In this document: positions 7,227 through 16,020 of the stretch, in pieces
Position numbering within the stretch: the first letter of the stretch is position 1
Layout of the letters: the number at the start of each line of letters is the position of its first letter
Source: Pseudomonadota bacterium
Lineage (GTDB): Bacteria > Pseudomonadota > Alphaproteobacteria > Sphingomonadales > Sphingomonadaceae
Assembly: GCA_023416515.1 (NCBI GenBank)
Contig: JAEZHP010000059.1
Location: 1 to 64,000, forward strand
DNA length: 64,000 bases
Direction: 5' to 3'
Made by a program: the position numbers and the translations under genes
Notes under the pieces: model-generated
Seen by the model: the letters and a program-made list of their open reading frames with translations, nothing else
Told to the model about the DNA's origin: nothing
The model's database searches: none

Positions 7227-7605
7227 CTCGATCGTGGCGCGGGCGCGCGACTGTGTCGGCGTCCGCTTCAGAGCCCAAGGACGGGGGCGCGACGGGCTCG
7301 ATTGTATCGGACTCGTCGCGTTTTCGCTCGCCATCAAGCAGGTGCGTTCGGACTACGCGTTGCGCGGAGGATCCAGCGCGCTGCTTGCCGCGGAGCTGCG
7401 AGCGGCGGGGCTGCGTCCGGTCGCGCGACCCGCGGCGGGCGACGTGTTGCTGATGCAGGCGGGGCCGGGCCAGCTGCATGTCGGCATCTGGACCGGCGAG
7501 GGTCTCGTACACGCCGATGCGGGGTTGCGGCGGGTGGTCGAAAGGCCAGGGCAAGCGCCGTGGCCGGTCATCTCCGCGTGGCGGCGACGGGGGAGGATCC
7601 GGTAA
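7210..7605 (+). CDS. NlpC/P60 family peptidase (GTA g14 type)
   Basis: This 131-residue protein is the GTA cell-wall peptidase. The active-site Cys is at residue 32 in 'GLDCIGLV', the catalytic His at residue 90 in 'GQLHVGIW', and a second conserved His follows in 'GLVHADAGL'. It would cut peptide cross-links of peptidoglycan when the particle delivers DNA. The start at 7210 lies inside the 3' end of the lipoprotein gene; no upstream Met in this frame gives further homology. The stop at 7605 directly abuts the ATG of the gp15-like gene. Confidence 0.85.
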   Translation: MSSRADSIVARARDCVGVRFRAQGRGRDGLDCIGLVAFSLAIKQVRSDYALRGGSSALLAAELRAAGLRPVARPAAGDVLLMQAGPGQLHVGIWTGEGLVHADAGLRRVVERPGQAPWPVISAWRRRGRIR

Positions 7606-9750
7606 ATGGCGACTCTTGTCCTCACGACTATTGGCACCTTGGTAGGAGGCCCGGTTGGCGGTGCGATCGGCGCCGTGCTCGGCCAGGCCGTCGACCAGCG
7701 GCTGTTCGCGCCCAAGGCGCGCCAGGGCCCGCGGCTTGGCGACCTGTCGGTGCAGACCTCGTCCTACGGCACGGCGATTCCGAAGATTTTCGGGACGATG
7801 CGAGTCTCCGGAACGGTGATCTGGTCGACGGATCTGATCGAGCGGCGTGCAACGACCGGGGGCGGGAAGGGACGGCCAGGAACGGTCGAATATAGCTATG
7901 CCGCCAGCTTCGCTGTCGCGCTGTCCGGTCGGCCGATCCTCGATGTTCGGCGGATTTGGGCAGACGGCAAGCTGTTGCGCGGCGCTTCGGGCGACTGGAA
8001 GGCAAAGACGGGTTTTCGGCTTCATCGCGGAAGCGAGGACCAGATGCCCGATCCACTGATCGCTTCCGTGGAAGGACCAGGGCAAACGCCGGCTTTTCGA
8101 GGCACCGCTTACGCTCTGTTCGAGGAGATGGAGCTGGCCGATTTCGGCAACCGCATTCCTTCACTCTCTTTCGAAGTCGTCGCCGATAGCAATCCGACCA
8201 CCATTGGCGCCATCGCGCAGGAATTGAGCGAGGGATCCCTCGAGCCCGGCCAAACGCCGGTTCTGTCAGGCTTCGCGGCCATCGGCGACAGCGTCCGCGG
8301 AGCGATCGAAGACCTTGTTGAAATTGCGGGACTTTCAGTTCGGGATGATGGGGCCCGGGCGGTCCTGACCGTAGCTTCGCCGCCGGCGCTGCTGATCGAA
8401 AGGGGGAGTGAGGTCGGGCGGCGTGAGGTGGTTCGGAGGGCGGCCGCAGCGCTGCCCCGCGAAGTAAGCGTCACCTATTACGAGCCGGCGCGCGACTACC
8501 AAACGGGCCTTCAGCGGGCGAGCGCGGGAGACGGTGCCGAAGCGCGCGGGGAACGGCGGGCGCTCCCGGCGGTGCTCGATGCAATTTCGGCTAAGGCATT
8601 TGCCGAGCAAAGGCTCGAGAGCTTGTGGGCGGGCCGAGAGAATGCGGTCGTGATCCTTGGCTGGTCGCGGGCTGGACTGAGGCCGGGAACGCTGGTCCGG
8701 CTGGAAGGTGCTGGCGGCCTGTGGCGCATCGAGCGAGCGACGACCGGTGCGATGACCGTGCGGCTCGAGCTCGTCCGTGTCCTGGGCGGCTCACTTGCAG
8801 CTCCGGCATCAGCCAGTCCCGGGCGTGTGCTGGAGCAGTCTGACCTGTCACATGGGCCGACAGTGGTGCGCCTTCATGAGCTGCCTTCGCTTGACGGAGC
8901 GGCGGAGCGGCCCGTGGTGGCCGCGCTTGCCGCGGGACCGGAGACCGGTTGGCGCCGGGCGGCACTGTCCGCGAGCTTCGACGGCGGGGTTAGCTGGACA
9001 GACGTCGGCATGACTGCCGCTCCCGCGGTGCTCGGCACAGCGACGACGCTGTTGGGGCAAGCGGGATCGGCTCTCATCGACCTGGAGGGCAGCGTCGAGA
9101 TCGAGCTCCTCAACGACGGGATGGAATTGTTGTCCCGCGACGACGACGCGCTGCTCGCCGGAGCGAACCTCGCCTTGATCGGCGCGGAACTGGTCCAGTT
9201 CGGACGCGCGGAGCGGCTGGGTCAAAGGACCTACCGCCTTGCACATTTGCTGCGGGGGCGACGGGGAACGGAATGGGCGGCCGCGGCTCATTGGGCCGGG
9301 GAAGGATTCGCTCTTCTCGAGCTGCAAAGCGCGCGACCCATCGAGCTTCCGTCGGGCCTCGCAACGGGCGCTGTCGTGCAACTGCTGGCGTCCGGTGTTG
9401 GCGATGAGGACCCGTGCCAAGCCGAACTGACGTTGAGCGGAGAGGCCCTGAAGCCGTCGGCACCGGTTCATCTCACGGCTGAACCTGTCAGCGGAGGCAC
9501 GCAAATCCGCTGGGTACGCCGGAGCCGCCAGGGCTGGGCCTGGGCGAGCGGCGCGGACACGCCCCTGGCCGAGGAGCAGGAGCGCTATCGCCTGACCTTC
9601 AACGGCCTGCGCAGCGTCGAGCTTCTGAGTCCCGCGCATTTCTACACTTCCGGGGAGCGCGCGGCGGTCGGCCCGGGGCCGGTTACGGTCGAGATCGTTC
9701 AGCTCGGCACCCATGCGGCCTCGCAGCCGAGCGCCATCATCATTCCGTAA
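7606..9750 (+). CDS. GTA gp15-like tail protein lacking the TIM-barrel region
   Basis: This 714-residue protein begins with the conserved Gly-rich helix 'TIGTLVGGPVGGAIGAVLGQ' and 'FGTMRVSGTVIWSTDLIE', as in Rhodobacter GTA gp15. The middle (about residues 190-370) resembles the phage tail domain of that protein, and the C-terminal half contains 'YRLAHLLRGRRGTEWA', also conserved. Rhodobacter gp15 is about 1300 residues and carries a TIM-barrel domain; that part is absent here, while a similar region seems to be attached to the DUF2460 protein. It forms the tip of the tail and probably contacts the recipient surface. It begins directly after the peptidase stop. Confidence 0.8.
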   Translation: MATLVLTTIGTLVGGPVGGAIGAVLGQAVDQRLFAPKARQGPRLGDLSVQTSSYGTAIPKIFGTMRVSGTVIWSTDLIERRATTGGGKGRPGTVEYSYAASFAVALSGRPILDVRRIWADGKLLRGASGDWKAKTGFRLHRGSEDQMPDPLIASVEGPGQTPAFRGTAYALFEEMELADFGNRIPSLSFEVVADSNPTTIGAIAQELSEGSLEPGQTPVLSGFAAIGDSVRGAIEDLVEIAGLSVRDDGARAVLTVASPPALLIERGSEVGRREVVRRAAAALPREVSVTYYEPARDYQTGLQRASAGDGAEARGERRALPAVLDAISAKAFAEQRLESLWAGRENAVVILGWSRAGLRPGTLVRLEGAGGLWRIERATTGAMTVRLELVRVLGGSLAAPASASPGRVLEQSDLSHGPTVVRLHELPSLDGAAERPVVAALAAGPETGWRRAALSASFDGGVSWTDVGMTAAPAVLGTATTLLGQAGSALIDLEGSVEIELLNDGMELLSRDDDALLAGANLALIGAELVQFGRAERLGQRTYRLAHLLRGRRGTEWAAAAHWAGEGFALLELQSARPIELPSGLATGAVVQLLASGVGDEDPCQAELTLSGEALKPSAPVHLTAEPVSGGTQIRWVRRSRQGWAWASGADTPLAEEQERYRLTFNGLRSVELLSPAHFYTSGERAAVGPGPVTVEIVQLGTHAASQPSAIIIP

Positions 9751-9769
9751 CCGACAAGGAGAGAACACG

Positions 9770-10267
9770 ATGACGGAACGGAGCGCGCGCTTCGCCTTGC
9801 CCCTGCTGCAGCCGGGGCAGGCCCAGAAGGAGATCTTCCACAATGAGGCGCTGACGGCCGTGGACCTATTGCTCGACGCGGCAGTGGAGGGGCCGCCGAT
9901 CGGTGCTCCTCCTGCGAGCCCCGAGATCGGCGAGTGCTGGATCGTGGCCACTGGTGCGACGGGCGTATGGGCGGGCGAGGAAAATCGCATCGCAGGGTGG
10001 ACGGCGGGCGGCTGGAGGTTCCTCCAGCCTCAACCGGGCACACGAGTTTGGAACAAGGTTTCGAGCTTGTGGCTCTACTGGGACGGCTCCGCTTGGAGCG
10101 ATGGCAGCCTTCCCGCGGCGGCGCTGGTCGTCGCGGGACAGAAAGTGGTCGGTTCGCGCCAGGCCGCCATACCAAGTCCTTCTGGTGGAACGACAATTGA
10201 CGGCGAGGCCCGCGCTGCCGTCGCCTCCGTCATTGTGGCTTTAAGGACACATGGCCTGATCGATTGA
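9770..10267 (+). CDS. DUF2793 domain protein, last gene of the GTA cluster
   Basis: This 165-residue protein opens with 'FALPLLQPGQAQKEIFHNEAL' after a short leader, the signature of DUF2793, found at the tail-fibre end of alphaproteobacterial GTAs and prophages. It then shows 'GECWIVATGATGVWAG' and 'WLYWDGSAW', consistent with a beta-rich adhesion or fibre-attachment module. A gagag site precedes the ATG. It lies 19 bases after the gp15-like gene. Downstream comes a 195-base gap and then a non-phage gene, so this marks the end of the cluster. Confidence 0.8.
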   Translation: MTERSARFALPLLQPGQAQKEIFHNEALTAVDLLLDAAVEGPPIGAPPASPEIGECWIVATGATGVWAGEENRIAGWTAGGWRFLQPQPGTRVWNKVSSLWLYWDGSAWSDGSLPAAALVVAGQKVVGSRQAAIPSPSGGTTIDGEARAAVASVIVALRTHGLID

Positions 10268-10390
10268 CGAAAGAGCATCTTCCCATGCAACCTCAGACGC
10301 GCACGTGGGTTTGGGGTGCGCCTGATCATCGGGGGTTCATCTTCTTCGCAAGCTGAGGCCTTTGTGCAACAGGTGCGGGGTGAAGTGCGC

Positions 10391-10443
10391 TTGCGCCGAA
10401 ACCTCCGGTACCGTAATGAGTCCTAGTCGTCGGATACCCGACG
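10391..10443 (+). promoter_or_regulatory. candidate promoter and 5' hairpin of the OmpA-like gene
   Basis: A weak -35/-10 pair is visible (TTGCGC at 10391-10396, 17 bases, TAATGA at 10414-10419). It is followed by a perfect 6-bp hairpin (cgtcgg-atac-ccgacg, 10428-10443) that ends shortly before the strong ribosome binding site of the gene at 10463. The hairpin may stabilise the leader of this probably abundant mRNA. The promoter match is poor and is given as a candidate only. Confidence 0.3.
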
Positions 10444-10462
10444 CAGAAGAAAGGGGAAGATT

Positions 10463-11719
10463 ATGCGGAAGCTCGCCATTGCAGTGGCGCTGTCGACCAC
10501 CGTCCTTGCTGGCCCGGCTCTCGCGCGTGATGGCGCTTGGTATGTCGGCGGTGACTTCGGTGCGATGATCGTCGAAGACGTTGATCTGTCGTTCGATCCG
10601 GATGGAGCCAACCGAGTTCTGACGCTCGATCATGACTACGGTTATGACGGCGCTCTGTTCGTCGGTTACGATTTCGGTGCGTTCCGGCTCGAGGCCGAAG
10701 TCTCGTACAAGAGCGCTGAGCTCGAGGGATATAACTCCGCGGTTCCGGGTCTGCCGGGCTTCTCGCCGGGCTTCATCCCGGGCTCGCGGGTCGCTGGCGG
10801 TGGTGAAACCAACGTCCTGAGCGGCATGATCAACGCGATGCTCGACTTCGGCGACGATGACGGCATCAGCGGCTTTATCGGCGGTGGCGCCGGTATCGCT
10901 CGAGTTGACTTCAGCAACCTGCGCGCGTTCGCCAACCAGGGTGCGTTCCTCGACGACTCTGACACGAACTTCGCGTGGCAGGCGATTGCCGGCGTTCGCG
11001 CCGCGATCACTCCGAACATCGACGTGACGCTGCGTTATCGCTTCTTCAACGTCGAGAACGTCGACATGGTCGGCTTCAACGGCCAGGACGTCGAAGGACG
11101 CTTCCGCTCGCACTCGCTGCTCGGCGGCATCACCTTCAACTTCGGCGCGCCGGAGATTGTGGTCGATGATTGCGTTGCTCCGAACTACCGCGACGCCAAC
11201 GGCGTGTGCGTCACTCCGCCGCCGCCCTGCCCGGACGGTTCGGCCCGTGACGCCAACGGCCAGTGCCCGATCGTCGATCCGATCGTGACCTGCCCGCCGC
11301 CGCCGCAGAGCGATGGCACGACTCAGGTTCGCCAGAGCCAGCTGTCCACCTGCCCGCGTCCGGCTGCTCGCCCGGTCGGTCCGTTCATCATCTACTTCGA
11401 CTGGGATCGCGACGATCTGACTGCGACCGCCCGCGCTCGCCTCGACGAGGTGGCTCAGGTGTATCAGCAGACCGGTCAGGCTCAGGTCGTTCTCGCCGGT
11501 CACGCCGACCGTTCGGGTTCCGCGACCTACAACGTCGGCCTGTCGCAGCGCCGCGCGAACAACACCCGCGACTACCTCGCGAGCCGCGGTGTTCCGTCTG
11601 GTGCGATGACCACGCAGGCGTTCGGTGAGAGCCGGCCGGCGGTCGAGACTGCCGATGGCGTCCGCGAGCCGGACAACCGTCGCGTGGAGATCACCTTCGG
11701 TCCGGGTTCGGGCTTCTAA
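10463..11719 (+). CDS. OmpA-like outer membrane protein
   Basis: This 418-residue protein has a signal peptide (MRKLAIAVALSTTVLAGPALA), then an eight-stranded beta-barrel region (about 25-235) with 'WYVGGDFGAMIVEDVDLSFD' and 'FVGYDFGAFRLEAEVSYKS'. A Pro/Cys-rich linker follows, with several Cys ('CVAPNYRDANGVCVTPPPPC'), then a C-terminal OmpA peptidoglycan-binding domain (about 305-418). That domain includes 'YFDWDRDDLT', 'GHADRSGSATYNVGLSQRRA' and 'PDNRRVEITF'. It anchors the outer membrane to the cell wall. The start follows an aaaggggaag site. A strong terminator lies downstream, so it is probably monocistronic. Confidence 0.92.
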   Translation: MRKLAIAVALSTTVLAGPALARDGAWYVGGDFGAMIVEDVDLSFDPDGANRVLTLDHDYGYDGALFVGYDFGAFRLEAEVSYKSAELEGYNSAVPGLPGFSPGFIPGSRVAGGGETNVLSGMINAMLDFGDDDGISGFIGGGAGIARVDFSNLRAFANQGAFLDDSDTNFAWQAIAGVRAAITPNIDVTLRYRFFNVENVDMVGFNGQDVEGRFRSHSLLGGITFNFGAPEIVVDDCVAPNYRDANGVCVTPPPPCPDGSARDANGQCPIVDPIVTCPPPPQSDGTTQVRQSQLSTCPRPAARPVGPFIIYFDWDRDDLTATARARLDEVAQVYQQTGQAQVVLAGHADRSGSATYNVGLSQRRANNTRDYLASRGVPSGAMTTQAFGESRPAVETADGVREPDNRRVEITFGPGSGF

Positions 11720-11769
11720 GAAGCACGTTCCTTCCCGCTGCTTCGGCAGCGGGACTCGAAGCCAAGATC

Positions 11770-11805
11770 GGGAGCCGGCCTGCAAGGGTCGGCTCCCTTT
11801 CTTTA
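11770..11805 (+). terminator. rho-independent terminator after the OmpA-like gene
   Basis: An 8-bp perfect stem (gggagccg / cggctccc, 11770-11777 and 11790-11797) with a 12-base loop is followed by tttcttt. It lies 50 bases after the OmpA-like stop codon. Confidence 0.85.
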
Positions 11806-11890
11806 TGCCCTCCTTCCGCCACCTAATTGTCTGTTCCTCGCGCCACTCCTTTGTTAACGGGCCTGCAAATTCCCGTGACTGGAGTGCTCA

Positions 11891-13249
11891 ATGCGGATCG
11901 CGATCATTGGGACCGGCTATGTCGGCCTGGTCTCCGGCGCCTGCTTTTCCGATTTCGGCCATGACGTGATCTGCGTCGACAAGGACGAGTCGAAGATCGA
12001 CGCTCTGCTAAAGGGCGTCATGCCCATCTTCGAGCCGGGTCTCGACCAGCTCGTCGAGCGTAACGTCCGCCAGGGCCGGCTCTCCTTCACCACCGACCTC
12101 GCCGAGGGCGTCAAAGGCGCGGAGGCGATCTTTATCGCGGTGGGCACTCCCTCGAGGCGCGGCGACGGCCACGCCGATCTGTCCTATGTCTACGGCGTAG
12201 CGCACGAGATCGCAGCCGCGCTCGACGGCCCTGCGGTCGTTGTCACCAAGTCGACCGTCCCGGTCGGCACCGGCGACGAGGTCGAGCGGATCCTGCGCGA
12301 AGTCGCTCCCGACGCGGTGGTGTCGGTGTGCTCCAATCCCGAATTCCTCCGAGAAGGCGCGGCGATCGAGGACTTCAAACGCCCCGACCGCATCGTCATC
12401 GGAGTCGAGGATGTGCGCTCCGAAGAGGTGATGCGCGATGTCTACCGGCCGCTCTACCTCAACCGAGCGCCGATCCTCTTCACCTCGCGCCGCACCGCCG
12501 AGCTGATCAAATATGCGGCCAACGCCTTCCTCGCGACCAAGATCACGTTCATCAACGAGATCGCGGACCTGTGCGAGGAGGTTGGCGCCGACGTCCAGGA
12601 CGTCTCGCGCGGCATCGGTCTCGACAACCGCATCGGGCCCAAGTTCCTTCACGCCGGCCCGGGCTATGGCGGCTCCTGCTTCCCGAAAGACACGCTCGCG
12701 CTGCTCAAGACCGCCGAGGACTATCAGTCGCCGGTCCGCATCGTCGAGGCGGTTGTGAAGGTGAACGACGCCCGCAAGCGCGCGATGGGCCGCAAGGTCA
12801 TCAAGGCGCTCGGCGATGAGCCTCGGGGCAAAACCGTCGCCTTGCTTGGCCTCGCATTCAAGCCCAACACAGACGACATGCGCGACGCGCCGTCGATCGC
12901 GATCTTCCAGGCGCTCGAGGACGCCGGAGTGAACGTGCGCGGCTACGATCCCGAAAGCGTCGAGCAGGCGCGGCCGATGATGCCGGGCATGGCTTTCTGC
13001 GACACGCCCTACGCCGCTGCCGAGGGCGCCGACGCGGTCGTGCTCGTCACCGAATGGGACGTGCTCCGAGCGCTGGATCTAAGGCGCGTGAAGGCCGCCA
13101 TGGCGGGCGACGTGCTCATCGATCTGCGCAACGTCTATACGCCCGACGAGGTGATCGCCGCCGGCTTCCAGTGGCAGGGCGTCGGCAAGCCGATGCGCGG
13201 ACGCACGGGCAGCATCGAGATAGCGGATCGCGAGGCCGTCTCGGTCTGA
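11891..13249 (+). CDS. ugd: UDP-glucose 6-dehydrogenase
   Basis: This 452-residue enzyme oxidises UDP-glucose to UDP-glucuronate with two NAD+, supplying capsule, exopolysaccharide or glycolipid synthesis. The N-terminal Rossmann motif is 'IGTGYVGLVSGACFSDFGHD'. The catalytic Cys lies in 'GYGGSCFPKDTLALL' near residue 260, and the C-terminal UDP-binding part has 'LGLAFKPNTDDMRDAPS'. Its length is usual for the family. The start ATG at 11891 follows 'ggagtgctca'. It stands alone between the OmpA-like gene and sodC. Confidence 0.95.
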   Translation: MRIAIIGTGYVGLVSGACFSDFGHDVICVDKDESKIDALLKGVMPIFEPGLDQLVERNVRQGRLSFTTDLAEGVKGAEAIFIAVGTPSRRGDGHADLSYVYGVAHEIAAALDGPAVVVTKSTVPVGTGDEVERILREVAPDAVVSVCSNPEFLREGAAIEDFKRPDRIVIGVEDVRSEEVMRDVYRPLYLNRAPILFTSRRTAELIKYAANAFLATKITFINEIADLCEEVGADVQDVSRGIGLDNRIGPKFLHAGPGYGGSCFPKDTLALLKTAEDYQSPVRIVEAVVKVNDARKRAMGRKVIKALGDEPRGKTVALLGLAFKPNTDDMRDAPSIAIFQALEDAGVNVRGYDPESVEQARPMMPGMAFCDTPYAAAEGADAVVLVTEWDVLRALDLRRVKAAMAGDVLIDLRNVYTPDEVIAAGFQWQGVGKPMRGRTGSIEIADREAVSV

Positions 13250-13312
13250 GCAACCCTTCGTCGGCGGCGTTCGTTGCGTCGTTGAACAATCCCCAGGCAG
13301 ATGGAGCATGAC

Positions 13313-13861
13313 ATGCTGGTGAGGAAGACGTTGCCGATCGCGGCGCTGTGCGGGCTGGCGGTCGCCGCATGCGTACCGAGCGGCGCCCCGGGCGATGCCG
13401 GCGCACCTCCCACTGTCTCTCAAGCGAGCGCTCGCATCGCCGATTCAAGCGGTCGTCAGCTCGCCGTTGCGAGTGCCGCTCAGCAGAATGACGGTCTTCG
13501 CATTTCCGTCAGCGCGAGCGGGCTTCGCCCCGGCAGCTACGGCCTTCATGTTCATGCGGTCGGCCGCTGCGACGCGCCCGACTTCACGAGCGCTGGCCCG
13601 CACTGGAACCCGACCATGCGCCAACACGGCAGCCAGAACCCGCAAGGGGCTCATCGCGGTGACCTTCCCAACCTCATCGTCGGTGCGAACGGCCAGGGCG
13701 AGATCGCCTTCACCATTCCCGAGGCGCGGCTCTCCGGCGGCGTTGGCGGCATGCTCGATGCGGACGGAGCAGCCATCGTCCTGCATGCCGGTCCGGACGA
13801 TTACCGCACCGATCCCAGCGGCAATAGCGGCGCCCGCATCGGCTGCGGCGTGTTCGGTTAG
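13313..13861 (+). CDS. sodC: Cu/Zn superoxide dismutase, lipoprotein type
   Basis: This roughly 182-residue protein has a lipoprotein signal ending L-A-V-A-A-C. The SOD fold motifs follow: 'GSYGLHVHAVGRCDAPDF' (copper ligands, first disulfide Cys), 'SAGPHWNPTMRQHG' and 'HRGDLPNL' (zinc region), and 'IVLHAGPDDYRTDPSGNSG' with 'RIGCGVFG' at the end. It removes periplasmic superoxide. I prefer the ATG at 13313, which has a ggag site six bases upstream, over the in-frame ATG at 13301. Its stop overlaps the stop of the convergent MFS gene by four bases. Confidence 0.9.
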   Translation: MLVRKTLPIAALCGLAVAACVPSGAPGDAGAPPTVSQASARIADSSGRQLAVASAAQQNDGLRISVSASGLRPGSYGLHVHAVGRCDAPDFTSAGPHWNPTMRQHGSQNPQGAHRGDLPNLIVGANGQGEIAFTIPEARLSGGVGGMLDADGAAIVLHAGPDDYRTDPSGNSGARIGCGVFG

Positions 13862-15471
13862 ACGGGCTCCCCAGCGGCACGGGCGCGCTCGAAGCGGGAT
13901 GCCTCGAGCTCGCCGATGCGCCGCGAGCCGAGCCAAAGCCCGACGAGGGTCAGCGGCGGCATCAGGTAGAGCGCGAAGATTCCGGTCGCGAGGTCGCCCG
14001 TGAGAACGGACATCTTGCCGGCATAGTAGGGGCCGAGCGCGAGGCCGACCATGGTCGTTCCAAGCACATAGGTCGCGCCCGCCGTTGCCCGCATTCGCGG
14101 AAGCACGAGGTCCTGGAGCGTGGCGACCGCCGCCCCCACCCAGGCCGAGGCGAACATGTGCGCCAGCGGGTTGACCAGATAAAAAGCGCCGAGGCTGTCC
14201 GTGGTCAGCAGGAAGGCGACCAGCGGGATCGGAACGACCACCGAGATCATGTTGACGAACAGCCGTCCGCGCGGATCACGCTGGCGCCACAGATCCGAGG
14301 CATAGCCGCCCAGTATCACTCCTGCCGCCGCCGACACGGCCGCACACCAGCCGATGATGAGGCCGATCTCCTCCTTAGCCGAGAGACCGGCGACGAAGCG
14401 GCTCGCCTGGCTACCTCCGCCGTAGAAACGAGCCTCGACATAGGGCGGGATCCAAAAGCTCGTCGCATAGGTGACGAAGGCGATGCTGCCGAATGCCAGG
14501 ACCATGACGACGACGGCAGGCGTGCCCCAGATCAGCCGATAGGTCGGCAGGTCGCGATGCTTCAGCGACTGGATCCACGAGAATACCGCGTAGATGCCGA
14601 GTCCATATGCAAGCCATTGCGGAGCGTCGCCGGTGACTGCGTAAAGGCCGTAGCCGACCGCCACCACCAGCCCGAGAACCATCAGGTTGATCGGCAGGGC
14701 GCCCGGAATCCGGCTGACGCTGAGCAGGGTAAGCGGCGGCAGGATCGCGACCAGCTCGCGCCCGAAATCGCGCCAGGCATTGGGCCGCACCACCGGTTCG
14801 GGCCGGCCGTCGGACTCCCCGCGGCGCGGCTCGCGCAGGGTCAGCACCCACAAGGCGAGCAGAAGGCCGGGGATACCCACGGCGAGGAAGGCCGCCTGCC
14901 ACCCCGCAAGGCCGAGAGGCGCGCCGGCCGGGTTCGGATAGGCGCCGTTCCACGCCGCCACCACGGCGCCGCCGATGGGCAGGCTCAGAGCGCCGCCAAT
15001 GTAGAGCCCGCTCGAATAGATCGACAGGGCAGTCGCGCGCCGCTCCTTGGGGAAGCTGTCCGAGATCATCGAATAGGCCGCGGGCGACGCGCTCGCCTCG
15101 CCGATGCCGACGCCGATCCGGGCGGTGGCGAGCATTCCGAAGCTGCTGGCGAAACCCGAGAAGGCGGTCATCGACGACCACAAGGCGAGCCCGATCGCCA
15201 TCAGCCGGCCGCGGTACCAGCTGTCGGCGAGCCGCCCGAGCGGAATTCCGAACAACGCATAGAAGACGGCAAAGGCGGTGCCGTAGAGGAAGCCGATCTG
15301 GGCGTCGGACACGCCAAGGTCGCGCTTGATGTCGCCCACCAGGATCGACAGGATCTGCCGGTCGATGAAGTTGACGATGTAGACGAGCACCAGGACGAAC
15401 AAGGCGTACCAGGCGTAAGCCGAGACTCGAGGTGCACGGGCACCTTCAGTTGCAACCGCGTGCTCGGCCAT
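13858..15471 (-). CDS. MFS permease (spinster-like)
   Basis: This 537-residue membrane protein has about 12 hydrophobic segments. The family hallmark after the first helix is 'YIVNFIDRQILSILVGDIKR', followed by 'LYGTAFAVFYALFGIPLGRL' between helices 2 and 3. This pattern is common in proteobacterial spinster-like MFS proteins. Substrate is not deducible. The reading frame continues upstream through the LMW phosphatase gene on the other strand, but the Met at 15471 is where the homology begins. It converges on sodC and shares its stop bases. Confidence 0.85.
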   Translation of the reverse strand: MAEHAVATEGARAPRVSAYAWYALFVLVLVYIVNFIDRQILSILVGDIKRDLGVSDAQIGFLYGTAFAVFYALFGIPLGRLADSWYRGRLMAIGLALWSSMTAFSGFASSFGMLATARIGVGIGEASASPAAYSMISDSFPKERRATALSIYSSGLYIGGALSLPIGGAVVAAWNGAYPNPAGAPLGLAGWQAAFLAVGIPGLLLALWVLTLREPRRGESDGRPEPVVRPNAWRDFGRELVAILPPLTLLSVSRIPGALPINLMVLGLVVAVGYGLYAVTGDAPQWLAYGLGIYAVFSWIQSLKHRDLPTYRLIWGTPAVVVMVLAFGSIAFVTYATSFWIPPYVEARFYGGGSQASRFVAGLSAKEEIGLIIGWCAAVSAAAGVILGGYASDLWRQRDPRGRLFVNMISVVVPIPLVAFLLTTDSLGAFYLVNPLAHMFASAWVGAAVATLQDLVLPRMRATAGATYVLGTTMVGLALGPYYAGKMSVLTGDLATGIFALYLMPPLTLVGLWLGSRRIGELEASRFERARAAGEPV

Positions 15472-15549
15472 CCTCACCCTCGCATTGCTCTGTCCGTGGC
15501 CAATGGCTAGCAGAGGGCCGGCTTTTGGCAATGCGGGTATGAGGTCGCG

Positions 15550-16020
15550 ATGACTGCGTCGGTTCTGTTCGTCTGCCTCGGCAATATCTGCCGATCGCCG
15601 CTCGCAGAGGCGGCCCTGCGTGCAGAGGCGGAGCGGATCGGCTTGGACCTCGAGGTCGACTCCGCCGGCACGGGCGATTGGCACCTGGGCTATCCGCCCG
15701 ATCCGCGCTCGGTCGCGGTTGCGGAGCGCAACGGCGTCGACATCTCGAATCTTCGCGCCCGCCAGGTCCGGCCGGAGGATTTCCACGCCTTCGACCACAT
15801 CATCGCTCTCGACCTCCAGAATCTCGCCAATCTCGAGGCGATACGTCCGGCGGATTCGAAGGCCGAGCTGTCGCTCCTGATGGACCACGTGTCCGGTCGG
15901 GAAGGGCAGGCGGTGGCCGATCCTTATTATGGCGAGGACAGCCATTTCGACACGACCTGGCAGGAGGTCACCGAAGGCGCCGCCGCTCTCGCCCGAAAGC
16001 TCAAGGAGCAACACGGCTGA
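15550..16020 (+). CDS. low molecular weight protein-tyrosine phosphatase
   Basis: This 156-residue protein has the P-loop C-X5-R at the N-terminus ('FVCLGNICRSP', Cys 9 to Arg 15) and the catalytic acid in 'DPYYG' (Asp 124), so it is a complete LMW-PTP. In bacteria these act on tyrosine kinases of exopolysaccharide export or other phosphoproteins. The next gene appears to begin within its last codons (CTGA at 16017-16020), so the two are likely cotranslated. Confidence 0.92.
   Translation: MTASVLFVCLGNICRSPLAEAALRAEAERIGLDLEVDSAGTGDWHLGYPPDPRSVAVAERNGVDISNLRARQVRPEDFHAFDHIIALDLQNLANLEAIRPADSKAELSLLMDHVSGREGQAVADPYYGEDSHFDTTWQEVTEGAAALARKLKEQHG

Larger units (their letters stand above)
183..10267 (+). 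mobile_element. gene transfer agent / prophage-remnant tail cluster (left part outside window)
   Basis: The order is adaptor, head-tail connector, small protein, DUF3168, tail tube, two tail chaperones, tape measure, DUF2460, DUF2163 hub, NlpC/P60 peptidase, gp15-like tail protein, DUF2793. This matches the conserved order of Rhodobacter capsulatus GTA genes g6 to g15. Terminase, portal, protease and capsid would lie to the left of the window. No integrase, repressor or lysis cassette is seen here, which fits a domesticated GTA rather than an active prophage. Neighbouring genes overlap by 4-17 bases, suggesting one transcript, but two opposite-strand genes (1647-1982, 3478-3756) and a lipoprotein gene (7038-7226) interrupt it. 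Confidence 0.85.

Noticed and set aside
10268..10462. GTA regulator or lysis gene after the DUF2793 gene
   Set aside because: The gap holds only a promoter-like pair and a hairpin belonging to the OmpA-like gene; no credible ORF is present.
14158..15510. 450-residue forward ORF antisense to the MFS permease
   Set aside because: Its composition (Arg/Asp/Gln-rich, no hydrophobic core) is that of a high-GC antisense shadow; the permease on the other strand is clearly real.
15472..16014. N-terminal extension of the MFS gene (718-residue reading)
   Set aside because: The extension is antisense to the LMW phosphatase gene and lacks membrane or signal features.
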